Source of the DNA: Paraburkholderia sp. PGU19 | Lineage (GTDB): Bacteria; Pseudomonadota; Gammaproteobacteria; Burkholderiales; Burkholderiaceae | Assembly: GCF_013426915.1 (NCBI RefSeq) | Contig: NZ_AP023179.1 | Location: forward strand, 930,001-994,000 | Direction: 5' to 3' | Length of the DNA: 64,000 nt | In this document: one piece after another, positions 55,555 to 64,000 of the stretch | Numbering within the stretch: position 1 is the stretch's first letter | How the letters are laid out: each line of letters starts with the position of its first letter | Notes under the pieces: generated by a model | Seen by the model: the letters and a program-made list of their open reading frames with translations, nothing else | The model's database searches: none | What the model was told of the DNA's origin: nothing | Program-made: the position numbers and the translations under genes

Positions 55555-56637
55555 ATGCGCGTCTTCAATTTCTCCGCCGGTCCTGCGGCCATGCCCGAAG
55601 AAGTGCTGCGCCAGGCAGCCGACGAAATGCTCGATTGGCGCGGCAGCGGCATGAGCGTGATGGAAATGAGCCATCGCGGCAAAGAGTTCATGGCGATTCA
55701 TGAAGAAGCGCTGACCGACCTGCGCGAATTGCTGCGGGTGCCCGCAAGCCATCAGATTCTATTTCTGCAAGGCGGCGGTCTCGGCGAAAACGCAATCGTG
55801 CCGATGAACCTGATGGGCCGCAAGGCGCGCGCAGACTTCGTCGTGACGGGGTCCTGGTCGCAGAAGTCGTTCAAGGAAGCGCAGAAATACGGCGCGGCGC
55901 ATATCGCGGCGAGCGGCGAAACGGCTGACGGCTTCACCCGCGCGCCGGCGCGCGCCGAGTGGAACCTGTTCGACGATCCCGCCTATGTGCACCTGTGCAC
56001 GAACGAAACGATCCACGGCGTCGAGACCTTCGAGATTCCCGATCTCGGCGACATTCCGCTGGTCGCCGACGCGTCGTCGCACATCCTGTCGCGCCCGATG
56101 GACATCGCTAAATATGGCGTGCTGTTCGGCGGCGCGCAGAAGAACATCGGGATGGCGGGCGTGACCGTCGTGATCGTCCGCGAAGATCTGCTCGATCGTT
56201 CGATGACCATGTGTCCGTCGGCATTCGAATGGAAAACGGTCGCGCTGAACAATTCGATGTACAACACGCCGCCCACTTACGCGATCTACATCGCCGGGCT
56301 GGTGTTCAAGTGGTTGAAGAAGCAGGGCGGGTTGACTGCGATCGAGGCACGCAACGTCGAGAAGGCGAAGCTGCTGTACGACACGATTGATTCCAGCCGC
56401 TTCTATCTGAACAAGGTGGAGCGCAACGCGCGGTCGCGGATGAACGTACCGTTCTTCCTCGCTGACGAGTCGCGCAACGAAGATTTCCTGGCCGGCGCGA
56501 AGGCGCGCGGGCTGGTGCAGCTGAAGGGCCACAAGTCCGTCGGCGGCATGCGGGCGTCGATTTACAACGCGGTGCCGCTCGAAGGCGTCAAAGCGCTTGT
56601 CGAGTACATGAGGGAATTCGAACAGCGCAGCGCGTGA
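55555..56637 (+). CDS. serC: phosphoserine aminotransferase
   Basis: PLP enzyme of 360 residues making phosphoserine from phosphohydroxypyruvate. Start [18 protein letters not shown]; in-frame codons upstream cross the terminator. The PLP Lys is in [14 protein letters not shown], and the substrate motif SHRGKEF and [20 protein letters not shown] at the C-terminus are typical. Also used in pyridoxal phosphate synthesis. First of a run of amino-acid genes; pheA starts 72 bp later. Confidence 0.96.
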   Translation: MRVFNFSAGPAAMPEEVLRQAADEMLDWRGSGMSVMEMSHRGKEFMAIHEEALTDLRELLRVPASHQILFLQGGGLGENAIVPMNLMGRKARADFVVTGSWSQKSFKEAQKYGAAHIAASGETADGFTRAPARAEWNLFDDPAYVHLCTNETIHGVETFEIPDLGDIPLVADASSHILSRPMDIAKYGVLFGGAQKNIGMAGVTVVIVREDLLDRSMTMCPSAFEWKTVALNNSMYNTPPTYAIYIAGLVFKWLKKQGGLTAIEARNVEKAKLLYDTIDSSRFYLNKVERNARSRMNVPFFLADESRNEDFLAGAKARGLVQLKGHKSVGGMRASIYNAVPLEGVKALVEYMREFEQRSA

Positions 56638-56709
56638 TCCTTCCGGTCGCAGCGCGCGCATCCTCTCCGAACTGGCCCTATACAGGACTCGAAGCGGTCC
56701 TTTAGAAGC

Positions 56710-57792
56710 ATGGACGACGAACTCAATTCTCAACTCAAACCGCTGCGCGAACGCATCGACGCGATCGACGCGCAGCTCATCGCGCTGCTGAATCAGCGCG
56801 CGGCGGTCGCACTCGAAGTCGGCGAGGTCAAGAAGCACTTCAACGCGCCCGTGTTTCGTCCGGAGCGCGAGCAGCAGGTCATTGCCCGCCTGCAGGACAT
56901 GAGCGCCGGGCCGCTCGCGGGCGAGCACATCAGCGCGATCTGGCGCGAAATCATGGCCGCGAGCCGCGCGCTGGAGAAGAACATCACGGCCGCCTACCTC
57001 GGGCCGGCCGGCACCTATAGCGAACAGGCGATGCACGAGTACTTCGGTCAGTCGATCGAAGGCTTGCCTTGTTCTTCGATCGACGAAGTGTTTCGCTCGG
57101 TCGAAGCGGGCGGCGCGGAATTCGGCGTCGTGCCTATCGAGAATTCGACGGAAGGCGCAGTGTCGCGCACGCTCGATCTGCTGCTGCAAACGCAATTGCT
57201 GATCGGCGGCGAACTCGCATTGCCCATCCATCATAATCTGCTGACGCTCAACGGCGGTCTGGCCGGCGTGACGCGCGTGTGCGCGCATGCGCAGGCGCTC
57301 GCGCAGTGCCAGCGCTGGCTGGCCACGCACGCGCCGCATCTCGAGCGCCAGGCCGTGTCGAGCAACGCCGAAGCCGCGCGCATGGCCGCGGAAGATCCGA
57401 CCATCGCGGCCATCGCGGGCGATCGTGCCGCGACGCAATACGGTCTGCACGTCGCTTACGCGCTGATCCAGGACGATCCGCACAACCGCACGCGCTTCGT
57501 GATGATCGGCAAGCAGCCGACAGGCGCGAGCGGCTACGACAAGACGTCGCTGATCGTGTCCGTCGCGAACGAGCCCGGTGCGATGTTCAAGCTGCTCGAA
57601 CCGCTCGCGCGCCACGGTGTGTCGATGACGCGTTTCGAGTCGCGTCCGGCGCGCGTCGGCACGTGGGAGTACTACTTCTACATCGACGTCGAAGGCCATC
57701 GCGACGACGCGCCCGTTACAGCCGCGCTCGCCGATCTCGGCCGGAAAGCAGACTTCCTGAAGATTCTCGGCTCGTATCCGCGCGCCCGCTGA
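56710..57792 (+). CDS. pheA: bifunctional chorismate mutase/prephenate dehydratase (P-protein)
   Basis: P-protein of 360 residues for phenylalanine synthesis. Residues about 1-90 are an AroQ chorismate mutase (LREIDAI-type helix, LKPLRERIDAIDAQLIALLNQRA). Residues about 95-275 are the prephenate dehydratase (AYLGPAGTYSEQAMHEYF, VVPIENSTEGAV). The C-terminal ACT domain has MTRFESRPARVGTWEYYFYIDVEG for phenylalanine feedback. Full length and intact. Confidence 0.96.
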   Translation: MDDELNSQLKPLRERIDAIDAQLIALLNQRAAVALEVGEVKKHFNAPVFRPEREQQVIARLQDMSAGPLAGEHISAIWREIMAASRALEKNITAAYLGPAGTYSEQAMHEYFGQSIEGLPCSSIDEVFRSVEAGGAEFGVVPIENSTEGAVSRTLDLLLQTQLLIGGELALPIHHNLLTLNGGLAGVTRVCAHAQALAQCQRWLATHAPHLERQAVSSNAEAARMAAEDPTIAAIAGDRAATQYGLHVAYALIQDDPHNRTRFVMIGKQPTGASGYDKTSLIVSVANEPGAMFKLLEPLARHGVSMTRFESRPARVGTWEYYFYIDVEGHRDDAPVTAALADLGRKADFLKILGSYPRAR

Positions 57793-57850
57793 TACGTCCG
57801 ACATCGTTTCGCAACCCGTAAGCAAGCCCAAGAATTATCCGGAGATACAC

Positions 57851-58963
57851 ATGACAACGTCTTTCGGTCCGTCCTACGTTCGCGCGATCGCGCCTTATGT
57901 GGCTGGCAAGCCGATCTCGGAAGTCGCGCGCGAATTTGGGCTGGACGAAGCGCGTATCGTGAAGCTCGCGTCGAATGAGAATCCGCTTGGCATGCCGGAG
58001 TCCGCGAAAACGGCGATGGCGCAGGCGGCGAGCGAACTCGGCCGCTATCCGGACGCGAACGCCTTCGAACTGAAGGCCGCGCTTTCCGCGCAATACGACG
58101 TGCCCGCCGACTGGATCACGCTCGGCAACGGCAGCAACGACATTCTCGAACTGGCCGCCCATGCGTTTGTCGAGAAGAACCAGTCGGTCGTCTACGCACA
58201 ATATTCGTTCGCCGTGTACGCGCTGGCGACGCAAGGCCTCGGCGCGCGCGCGATCGTCGTGCCCGCCGTGGAGTACGGCCACGATCTCGACGCGATGCTC
58301 GCCGCAATCAGCGACGACACGCGCCTCGTGTTCGTCGCGAACCCGAATAACCCGACGGGCACGTTCATCGACGGTGCGACGATCGAAGCGTTTCTGTCGA
58401 AGGTGGCGCGCCACGTCGCCGTGGTGCTCGACGAGGCGTACACGGAATACCTGAGCGCAGACAAGCGCTACGACTCGATTGCGTGGGTGCGCCGCTATCC
58501 GAACCTGCTGGTGTCGCGCACGTTCTCGAAGGCGTTCGGTCTTGCCGGTCTGCGTGTCGGCTTCGCCATCGCGCAGCCGGAACTGACCGATCTGATGAAC
58601 CGTCTGCGTCAGCCGTTCAATGTGAACACGCTCGCGCAAGCGGCCGCGATTGCCGCCCTGAACGACAAGCCGTTCCTGCAAAAGAGCGCTGAACTGAATG
58701 CACAGGGCTATCAACGTCTGACGCAAGCGTTCGACAAGCTCGGTCTCGAATACGTGCCGTCGCATGGCAACTTCGTGCTGGTGCGCGTCGGCAATGACGA
58801 CGGCGCGGGCAATCGTGTGAATCTCGAACTGCTGAAGCAGGGCGTGATCGTGCGGCCGGTGGGCAGCTACGGCCTGCCGCAGTGGCTGCGCGTGACGATC
58901 GGCCTGCCGGAAGAAAACGAGGCGTTCATCGCGGCGCTCGAAAAGACGCTGGCGACGGCCTGA
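57851..58963 (+). CDS. hisC: histidinol-phosphate aminotransferase
   Basis: Aminotransferase class I/II of 370 residues, with GGAG before the start. ASNENPLGMPESA, VFVANPNNPTGTFI, DEAYTEYL and the PLP Lys in RTFSKAFGLAGLRVGFA are readable. In this context the second HisC copy of Burkholderia may work on aromatic keto acids as well as imidazole acetol phosphate, because it sits between pheA and tyrA; that is inference. Confidence 0.95.
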   Translation: MTTSFGPSYVRAIAPYVAGKPISEVAREFGLDEARIVKLASNENPLGMPESAKTAMAQAASELGRYPDANAFELKAALSAQYDVPADWITLGNGSNDILELAAHAFVEKNQSVVYAQYSFAVYALATQGLGARAIVVPAVEYGHDLDAMLAAISDDTRLVFVANPNNPTGTFIDGATIEAFLSKVARHVAVVLDEAYTEYLSADKRYDSIAWVRRYPNLLVSRTFSKAFGLAGLRVGFAIAQPELTDLMNRLRQPFNVNTLAQAAAIAALNDKPFLQKSAELNAQGYQRLTQAFDKLGLEYVPSHGNFVLVRVGNDDGAGNRVNLELLKQGVIVRPVGSYGLPQWLRVTIGLPEENEAFIAALEKTLATA

Positions 58964-58980
58964 GCGTTTCAATGCAATCC

Positions 58981-59012
58981 ACGCGCCTCGACAATAGCGG
59001 GGCGCGTTTTTT
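58981..59012 (+). terminator. terminator-like hairpin just before tyrA
   Basis: Stem ACGCGCCTC / GGGGCGCGT followed by TTTTTT, ending three bases before the proposed tyrA start. A premature stop or attenuating structure inside the operon. Confidence 0.75.
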
Positions 59013-59014
59013 CT

Positions 59015-59977
59015 GTGACTGACGTGGCAGCGTTCTCTTTCGACAAACTGGTGATTTTCGGCGTCGGGCTGATCGGCGGATCGCTTGCGCGCGCGCTGCG
59101 CGAACGCGGCGACGTGGGCGGTGAGCGGCGGGTGATTGGCGTGGGGCGGTCGGCTGCATCGACAGAGCGCGCGCTCGAACTGGGCGTGATCGACGCGAGC
59201 GCCTCGCTCGCCGACGACGCCGCGCTGCGCGCCGCGCTGGAAGGCGCCGACGTGGTATTGCTCGCGGCGCCCGTCGCGCAGACGCAGCCTTTGCTGGAAC
59301 GCATCGCACCGTTTCTCGACCCGTCGACGATCGTCACCGACGCCGGCAGCACGAAGTCGGACGTCGTCGCGGCGGCACGCGCGGCGCTGGGCGAGCGGAT
59401 CGGCCAGTTCGTGCCCGGTCATCCGATTGCGGGCCGCGAATCGAGCGGCGTCGACGCCGCTTTGCCCGACCTGTACGTGAACCGCAACGTCGTGCTGTGC
59501 GCGTTGCCGGAGAACGCGCAGGCATCGGTTGATCGTATTGCCGCGATGTGGCGCGCCACGGGCGCCAGCGTGCACGCGATGCCGGCGGATCAGCACGACC
59601 GCGTGTTCGCGTCGGTCAGCCATTTGCCGCATGTGTTGTCGTTCGCGCTGGTCGAGCAAATTCTCAATTCATCCGATGCCGCGCTGAAGTTCTCCTTCGC
59701 GGCGGGCGGTTTCCGCGACTTCACGCGCATCGCTGCGTCGAGCCCGGAAATGTGGCGCGACGTCTGCGTGGCGAACCGCTCGGCGCTGCTCGACGAGATC
59801 GACGGCTATACGGCGGTGCTGGCGCGTCTGCGCAGCGCGATCGAAGCCGGCGACGGTGCGACGCTCGAAGCCGTGTTCGCCCGCTCGCGCGCGGCGCGCA
59901 GCGAATGGCAGGAGCGCGCAACGCCCACGCAAAAAGCGTCGCCCGAACGCTCCGCAACCGACGACGCGTCGAAATAA
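59015..59977 (+). CDS. tyrA: prephenate dehydrogenase
   Basis: Monofunctional TyrA of about 320 residues for tyrosine synthesis. NAD-binding GVGLIGGSLARALRERG, TDAGSTKSDVV, FVPGHPIAGRESSG and SHLPHVLSFALVEQ are readable. The start is GTG at 59015, or GTG at 59024; neither has a Shine-Dalgarno because the terminator-like hairpin occupies that position. The Rossmann motif begins about 15 residues in, so the start cannot be much further down. No chorismate mutase domain. C-terminal tail is Ala/Arg-rich. Confidence 0.93.
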   Translation: MTDVAAFSFDKLVIFGVGLIGGSLARALRERGDVGGERRVIGVGRSAASTERALELGVIDASASLADDAALRAALEGADVVLLAAPVAQTQPLLERIAPFLDPSTIVTDAGSTKSDVVAAARAALGERIGQFVPGHPIAGRESSGVDAALPDLYVNRNVVLCALPENAQASVDRIAAMWRATGASVHAMPADQHDRVFASVSHLPHVLSFALVEQILNSSDAALKFSFAAGGFRDFTRIAASSPEMWRDVCVANRSALLDEIDGYTAVLARLRSAIEAGDGATLEAVFARSRAARSEWQERATPTQKASPERSATDDASK

Positions 59978-59995
59978 CTGGACACTGGAATTCAC

Positions 59996-61300
59996 ATGGA
60001 ACATCTCGATCTCGGACCCTTTTCCCGCGCGTCCGGCACCGTCCGTCTGCCCGGCTCGAAGAGCATCTCGAACCGCGTGCTGCTGCTCGCGGCATTGTCC
60101 GAGGGCGAGACGACGATTACCAATCTGCTCGATTCCGACGACACCCGCGTGATGCTCGACGCGCTCGAAAAGCTCGGCGTGAAGGTCAAGCGCGACGGCG
60201 ACACTTGCGTCGTGACGGGCACGCGCGGCGCGCTGCCGGCAGCGCGGGCGGATCTGTTCCTCGGCAACGCGGGCACGGCGGTGCGGCCGCTGACGGCAGC
60301 GCTTGCTGTGAACGGCGGCGACTATCGGATTCACGGCGTGCCGCGCATGCATGAGCGGCCGATCGGCGATCTGGTCGACGGCCTGCGGCAGATCGGCGCG
60401 AAGATCGACTACGAAGAGAACGAAGGCTTTCCGCCGCTGCGTATCCGTCCGGGGCAGATTTCCGTCGATGCACCCATCCGCGTGCGCGGCGACGTGTCGA
60501 GCCAGTTCCTGACGGCGCTGCTGATGACGCTGCCGCTCGTGAAAACGGAAAGCGGCGAGACAATCGTCGAAGTGGCGGGCGAGCTGATTTCGAAGCCGTA
60601 TATCGAGATCACGATCGCGCTGATGGCGCGCTTCGGTATCAAGGTCGAGCGGCTCGGCTGGGAGCGCTTCACGATTCCGAACGGCGTGCGGTACCAGTCG
60701 CCCGGGAAGGTCATGGTGGAAGGCGACGCGTCGTCGGCCTCGTATTTCCTCGCGGCGGGCGCGCTGGGCGGCGGACCGCTGCGGGTCGAAGGCGTGGGGC
60801 GCGCGAGCATCCAGGGCGACGTCGGTTTCGCGACGGCGCTGATGAAGATGGGCGCGAACGTCACGATGGGCGACGACTGGATCGAAGTGCGCGGCGTCGG
60901 CAACGACCACGGCAAGCTCGATCCCATCGACATGGATTTCAACCTGATCCCCGACGCGGCCATGACGATCGCCGTCGCCGCGCTGTTCGCCGACGGCACG
61001 TCGACGCTGCGCAACATCGCGAGCTGGCGGGTGAAGGAAACCGACCGCATCGCCGCGATGGCGACCGAGTTGCGCAAAGTGGGCGCGAAGGTGCAGGAGG
61101 GCGAGGATTTCCTCGTCGTCACGCCGCCTGAAACGCTGACGCCGAATGCCGCCATCGACACTTACGACGATCACCGCATGGCGATGTGCTTCTCGCTGGT
61201 GAGCCTCGGCGGCGTGCCCGTGCGGATCAACGACCCGAAATGCGTCGGCAAGACGTTCCCCGATTATTTCGAGCGCTTCCTCGCGCTCGCCCAACCCTGA
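59996..61300 (+). CDS. aroA: 3-phosphoshikimate 1-carboxyvinyltransferase (EPSP synthase)
   Basis: EPSP synthase of 434 residues. [51 protein letters not shown] and the late [17 protein letters not shown] and [14 protein letters not shown] are classical. The GNAGTA...RP form marks a class I enzyme, which is normally glyphosate-sensitive. It starts 18 bp after tyrA. Confidence 0.97.
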   Translation: MEHLDLGPFSRASGTVRLPGSKSISNRVLLLAALSEGETTITNLLDSDDTRVMLDALEKLGVKVKRDGDTCVVTGTRGALPAARADLFLGNAGTAVRPLTAALAVNGGDYRIHGVPRMHERPIGDLVDGLRQIGAKIDYEENEGFPPLRIRPGQISVDAPIRVRGDVSSQFLTALLMTLPLVKTESGETIVEVAGELISKPYIEITIALMARFGIKVERLGWERFTIPNGVRYQSPGKVMVEGDASSASYFLAAGALGGGPLRVEGVGRASIQGDVGFATALMKMGANVTMGDDWIEVRGVGNDHGKLDPIDMDFNLIPDAAMTIAVAALFADGTSTLRNIASWRVKETDRIAAMATELRKVGAKVQEGEDFLVVTPPETLTPNAAIDTYDDHRMAMCFSLVSLGGVPVRINDPKCVGKTFPDYFERFLALAQP

Positions 61301-61347
61301 CCCGTCTTGACAACATTCGCTGCCTGTTCCCACGGGCGACTTTCTCG

Positions 61348-62034
61348 ATGAAACCGACCCGTCCCTTTCACCAGACGCCCGTCATCACGATCGACGGCCC
61401 GACCGCATCCGGCAAAGGCACCGTGGCCGCCGTGGTGGCCGCCGAACTCGGCTTTCACCTGCTCGATAGCGGCGCGCTGTACCGGCTCGCCGCGCTTGCC
61501 AGCGTCCGTTACAACATCGCCGCCGACGATGCCGACGCACTTGCAAACCTGATCGGCGAGCTCCATATCACTTTCCGCGAGGGCATTGCGCAACTGGACG
61601 GCGTCGACGTATCGACCGACATCCGCGCCGAGGAAGTCGGCAACCGCGCGTCGGCAATCGCCGTTCATGCGCCCGTCAGAGCCGCTTTGGTGGCCCGTCA
61701 GCGGGCCTTTCGCAAGCAGCCGGGCCTGGTCGCGGACGGCCGCGACATGGGCACGGTGATCTTTCCGGACGCCGTCCTGAAGGTGTTTTTGACGGCCAGC
61801 GTCGAGGCTCGCGCGGCCCGCCGGCATAAGCAATTGATCCAAAAAGGATTTTCTGCTAATATGGATGACTTGCTCCGGGATTTGCGTGAACGCGACGAGC
61901 GCGATAGCAAGCGCACAGCCGCGCCGCTCAAGCCCGCAGCGGATGCACAGCTCCTCGATACCTCGGCATTGTCGATCGACCAGGCGGTCGAACAGGTGAC
62001 GCAGTGGTACAAGGCGCTGGTTCCGCAAAGCTGA
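61348..62034 (+). CDS. cmk: cytidylate kinase
   Basis: CMP/dCMP kinase of 228 residues. P-loop [17 protein letters not shown] near the N-terminus, [33 protein letters not shown] and [10 protein letters not shown] are readable. The ATG at 61348 is preferred over an in-frame extension inside aroA. Located before rpsA, the usual order. Confidence 0.96.
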   Translation: MKPTRPFHQTPVITIDGPTASGKGTVAAVVAAELGFHLLDSGALYRLAALASVRYNIAADDADALANLIGELHITFREGIAQLDGVDVSTDIRAEEVGNRASAIAVHAPVRAALVARQRAFRKQPGLVADGRDMGTVIFPDAVLKVFLTASVEARAARRHKQLIQKGFSANMDDLLRDLRERDERDSKRTAAPLKPAADAQLLDTSALSIDQAVEQVTQWYKALVPQS

Positions 62035-62202
62035 ACGCGGAATCTCGCATCGAAGTGTTTTTTTGTTGTTGTGTAGGTGCCTCGTGAGCAACACGAAGCG
62101 ATTGTTTAACCCTTAACCCCGTATGGCTTTCGCTCCTTTGCCGTAGTGATGAACCGTGACGGTTCACCTGACGCTGCGAGAACCATGCAAATTCAGATTT
62201 TT

Positions 62203-63915
62203 ATGTCCGACCTGCAAACCTCTACCCCGAATACCGAATCTTTTGCGGCTCTGTTCGAAGAGTCGCTGACCAAGCAAGACATGCGCGCTGGCGAAGTGAT
62301 CTCCGCCGAAGTCGTGCGTGTCGACCACAACTTCGTGGTCGTCAACGCTGGTCTCAAGTCCGAAGCCTACATCCCGCTCGAAGAGTTTCTGAATGACGCG
62401 GGCGAGGTAGAAGTGCAGGCGGGCGACTTCGTTTCCGTCGCGATCGACGCGCTGGAAAACGGCTACGGCGACACCATCCTGTCGCGCGACAAGGCGAAGC
62501 GTCTGGCTTCGTGGCTGTCGCTGGAAAAGGCCCTCGACAACAACGAACTCGTGACGGGCACCATCACGGGCAAGGTCAAGGGCGGCATGACCGTCATGGT
62601 CAACGGCATTCGCGCATTCCTGCCGGGCTCGCTGGTCGACACGCGCCCTGTGAAGGATACGACGCCGTACGAAGGCAAGACGCTGGAATTCCGCGTCATC
62701 AAGCTGGACCGCAAGCGTAACAACGTCGTGCTGTCGCGCCGCGCTGTCATCGAAGCGACGCAAGGCGAAGAGCGCGCAAAGCTGCTCGAAACGCTGAAGG
62801 AAGGCGCGATCGTCGAAGGCGTGGTCAAGAACATCACCGACTACGGCGCGTTCGTGGACCTCGGCGGCATCGACGGCCTGCTGCACATCACCGACATTGC
62901 ATGGCGTCGCGTGCGTCACCCGAGCGAAGTTCTGTCGGTTGGCCAGGAAGTCACCGCAAAGATCCTCAAGTTCGATCAAGAGAAGAACCGCGTCTCGCTC
63001 GGTATCAAGCAACTGGGCGACGATCCGTGGGAAGGCATCTCGCGCCGTTACCCGTCGGGCACGCGTCTGTTCGGCAAGGTCACGAACATCACCGACTACG
63101 GCGCGTTCGTTGAAGTCGAATCGGGCATCGAAGGCCTTGTCCACGTTTCGGAAATGGACTGGACGAACAAGAACGTTGCGCCGTCGAAGGTTGTCCAGCT
63201 GGGCGACGAAGTCGAAGTCATGGTTCTCGAAATCGACGAAGACCGCCGCCGTATCAGCCTCGGCATGAAGCAATGCAAGCCGAATCCGTGGGATGACTTC
63301 AGCCGCAACTTCAAGAAGGGCGACAAGATCCAGGGCGCAATCAAGTCGATCACCGACTTCGGTGTCTTCATCGGTCTGCCTGGCGGCATCGACGGTCTGG
63401 TTCACCTGTCGGACCTGTCGTGGTCGGAAACGGGCGAAGAAGCTGTCCGCAAGTACAAGAAGGGCGACGAAGTGGAAGCGATCGTTCTCGGCATCGACGT
63501 CGAGAAGGAACGTATTTCGCTGGGTATCAAGCAGCTCGAAGGCGACCCGTTCAGCAACTTCGTTGCAATGAACGACAAGGGTTCGATCGTTGACGGCGTG
63601 GTCAAGACGGTTGACGCGAAGGGTGCAGTGGTTCAGCTGACGGCGGACGTCGAAGGCTACCTGCGCGCTTCGGAAATCGCACAAGATCGCGTGGAAGACG
63701 CTCGCAACGTGCTGAAGGAAGGCGACAAGGTCAATGCGATGATCATCAACATCGACCGCAAGTCGCGTGGCATCAACCTGTCGATCAAGGCGAAGGATTC
63801 GGCTGAGCAACAGGAAGCGATTCGCGGCCTGGCAGCTGACACCAGCTCGGCAGCCAGCGGCACGACGAACCTGGGCGCGCTGCTGAAGGCCAAGCTCGAC
63901 GGCCAGAATCAGTAA
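62203..63915 (+). CDS. rpsA: 30S ribosomal protein S1
   Basis: S1 of 570 residues with six OB-fold S1 repeats ([26 protein letters not shown], then four repeats of the form [27 protein letters not shown], and a last [25 protein letters not shown]). Start [22 protein letters not shown] at 62203, not the longer frame upstream. No strong Shine-Dalgarno is present, as usual for rpsA. The 168-bp leader may hold the autoregulatory structure and has T-rich and palindromic patches near 62050-62160. Confidence 0.97.
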   Translation: MSDLQTSTPNTESFAALFEESLTKQDMRAGEVISAEVVRVDHNFVVVNAGLKSEAYIPLEEFLNDAGEVEVQAGDFVSVAIDALENGYGDTILSRDKAKRLASWLSLEKALDNNELVTGTITGKVKGGMTVMVNGIRAFLPGSLVDTRPVKDTTPYEGKTLEFRVIKLDRKRNNVVLSRRAVIEATQGEERAKLLETLKEGAIVEGVVKNITDYGAFVDLGGIDGLLHITDIAWRRVRHPSEVLSVGQEVTAKILKFDQEKNRVSLGIKQLGDDPWEGISRRYPSGTRLFGKVTNITDYGAFVEVESGIEGLVHVSEMDWTNKNVAPSKVVQLGDEVEVMVLEIDEDRRRISLGMKQCKPNPWDDFSRNFKKGDKIQGAIKSITDFGVFIGLPGGIDGLVHLSDLSWSETGEEAVRKYKKGDEVEAIVLGIDVEKERISLGIKQLEGDPFSNFVAMNDKGSIVDGVVKTVDAKGAVVQLTADVEGYLRASEIAQDRVEDARNVLKEGDKVNAMIINIDRKSRGINLSIKAKDSAEQQEAIRGLAADTSSAASGTTNLGALLKAKLDGQNQ

Positions 63916-63937
63916 GCCTTAAGGGGTCTGCTGCAGT

Positions 63938-64000
63938 ATGACCAAATCAGAATTGGTCGCCCAGCTGGCTACGCGATTTCCGCAACTTGTCCTCAAGGAT
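63938..64000 (+). CDS. ihfB: integration host factor beta subunit, 5' part only
   Basis: Partial gene of 21 codons cut by the window end: MTKSELVAQLATRFPQLVLK matches IhfB. AAGGGG lies 12 bases upstream of the ATG. Gene order rpsA-ihfB is standard. Too short to be in a simple ORF list. Confidence 0.93.
   Translation, partial: MTKSELVAQLATRFPQLVLKD

Overview
The window looks like chromosomal DNA of a Paraburkholderia/Burkholderia-type betaproteobacterium. It is GC-rich. It carries the order ubiG-gph, ompA, gyrA, a DUF2059 gene, then serC-pheA-hisC-tyrA-aroA-cmk-rpsA-ihfB; an fdsGBA-type NAD-linked formate dehydrogenase; and a tmRNA whose tag reads ANDDTFALAA. The species call is inference; no database was searched.

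Layout. (1) 1-11124: the 3' part of an aryl-polyene (APE)-type type II fatty-acid/polyketide cluster. It holds a LolA-like carrier, an MMPL exporter, three ketosynthases, a hotdog dehydratase and a ketoreductase, all tightly overlapped. These are followed by two paralogous small exported proteins, an antisense SAM methyltransferase and a halogenase-like flavoprotein. Carrier proteins and the aryl-activating enzyme are not in the window and presumably lie upstream. (2) 11384-18962, minus strand: a purine-base degradation operon xdhA-xdhB-xdhC-adenine(-type) deaminase-guaD, which together would convert adenine and guanine to urate. (3) 18963-21760: non-coding repeats and the first copy of a 1474-bp IS66-family (tnpC-only) insertion sequence. 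(4) 21761-37433: dsbB, an amidase, a CPA2 antiporter, a class I amidotransferase with a long disordered N-terminus, DUF2968, an unknown membrane-anchored protein, a GNAT enzyme, an MHS-family carboxylate symporter, a TPR-glycosyltransferase, a zinc-sensor/CDF efflux operon with a readable promoter-operator, and a flavin monooxygenase. (5) 37434-39190: the second IS copy. (6) 39278-45774: formate dehydrogenase fdsG-fdsB-fdsA-fdsD and a divergent ModE-like/PBP_like regulator broken by a one-base frameshift. (7) 45930-49107: small exported proteins (one also frameshifted), a GT4 glycosyltransferase, a PAAR protein and ssrA. (8) 49216-64000: housekeeping genes for ubiquinone synthesis, phosphoglycolate removal, outer membrane, DNA gyrase, and the aromatic amino-acid/serine/histidine supra-operon running into rpsA and ihfB.

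The most unusual structural signal is the IS66-family element. Both copies differ at only two positions I could find. Both are inserted, with an 8-bp GCCGCCGC target duplication, at the exact centre of a dispersed intergenic palindrome. An empty copy of that palindrome is present in the same window (21556-21589), so target choice can be read directly. The second copy of interest is the APE cluster, with its halogenase-like flavoenzyme and paired Cys-conserved exported proteins. Two frameshifts at C4 runs (45127-45130 and 46295-46298) may be sequencing errors or real gene decay.
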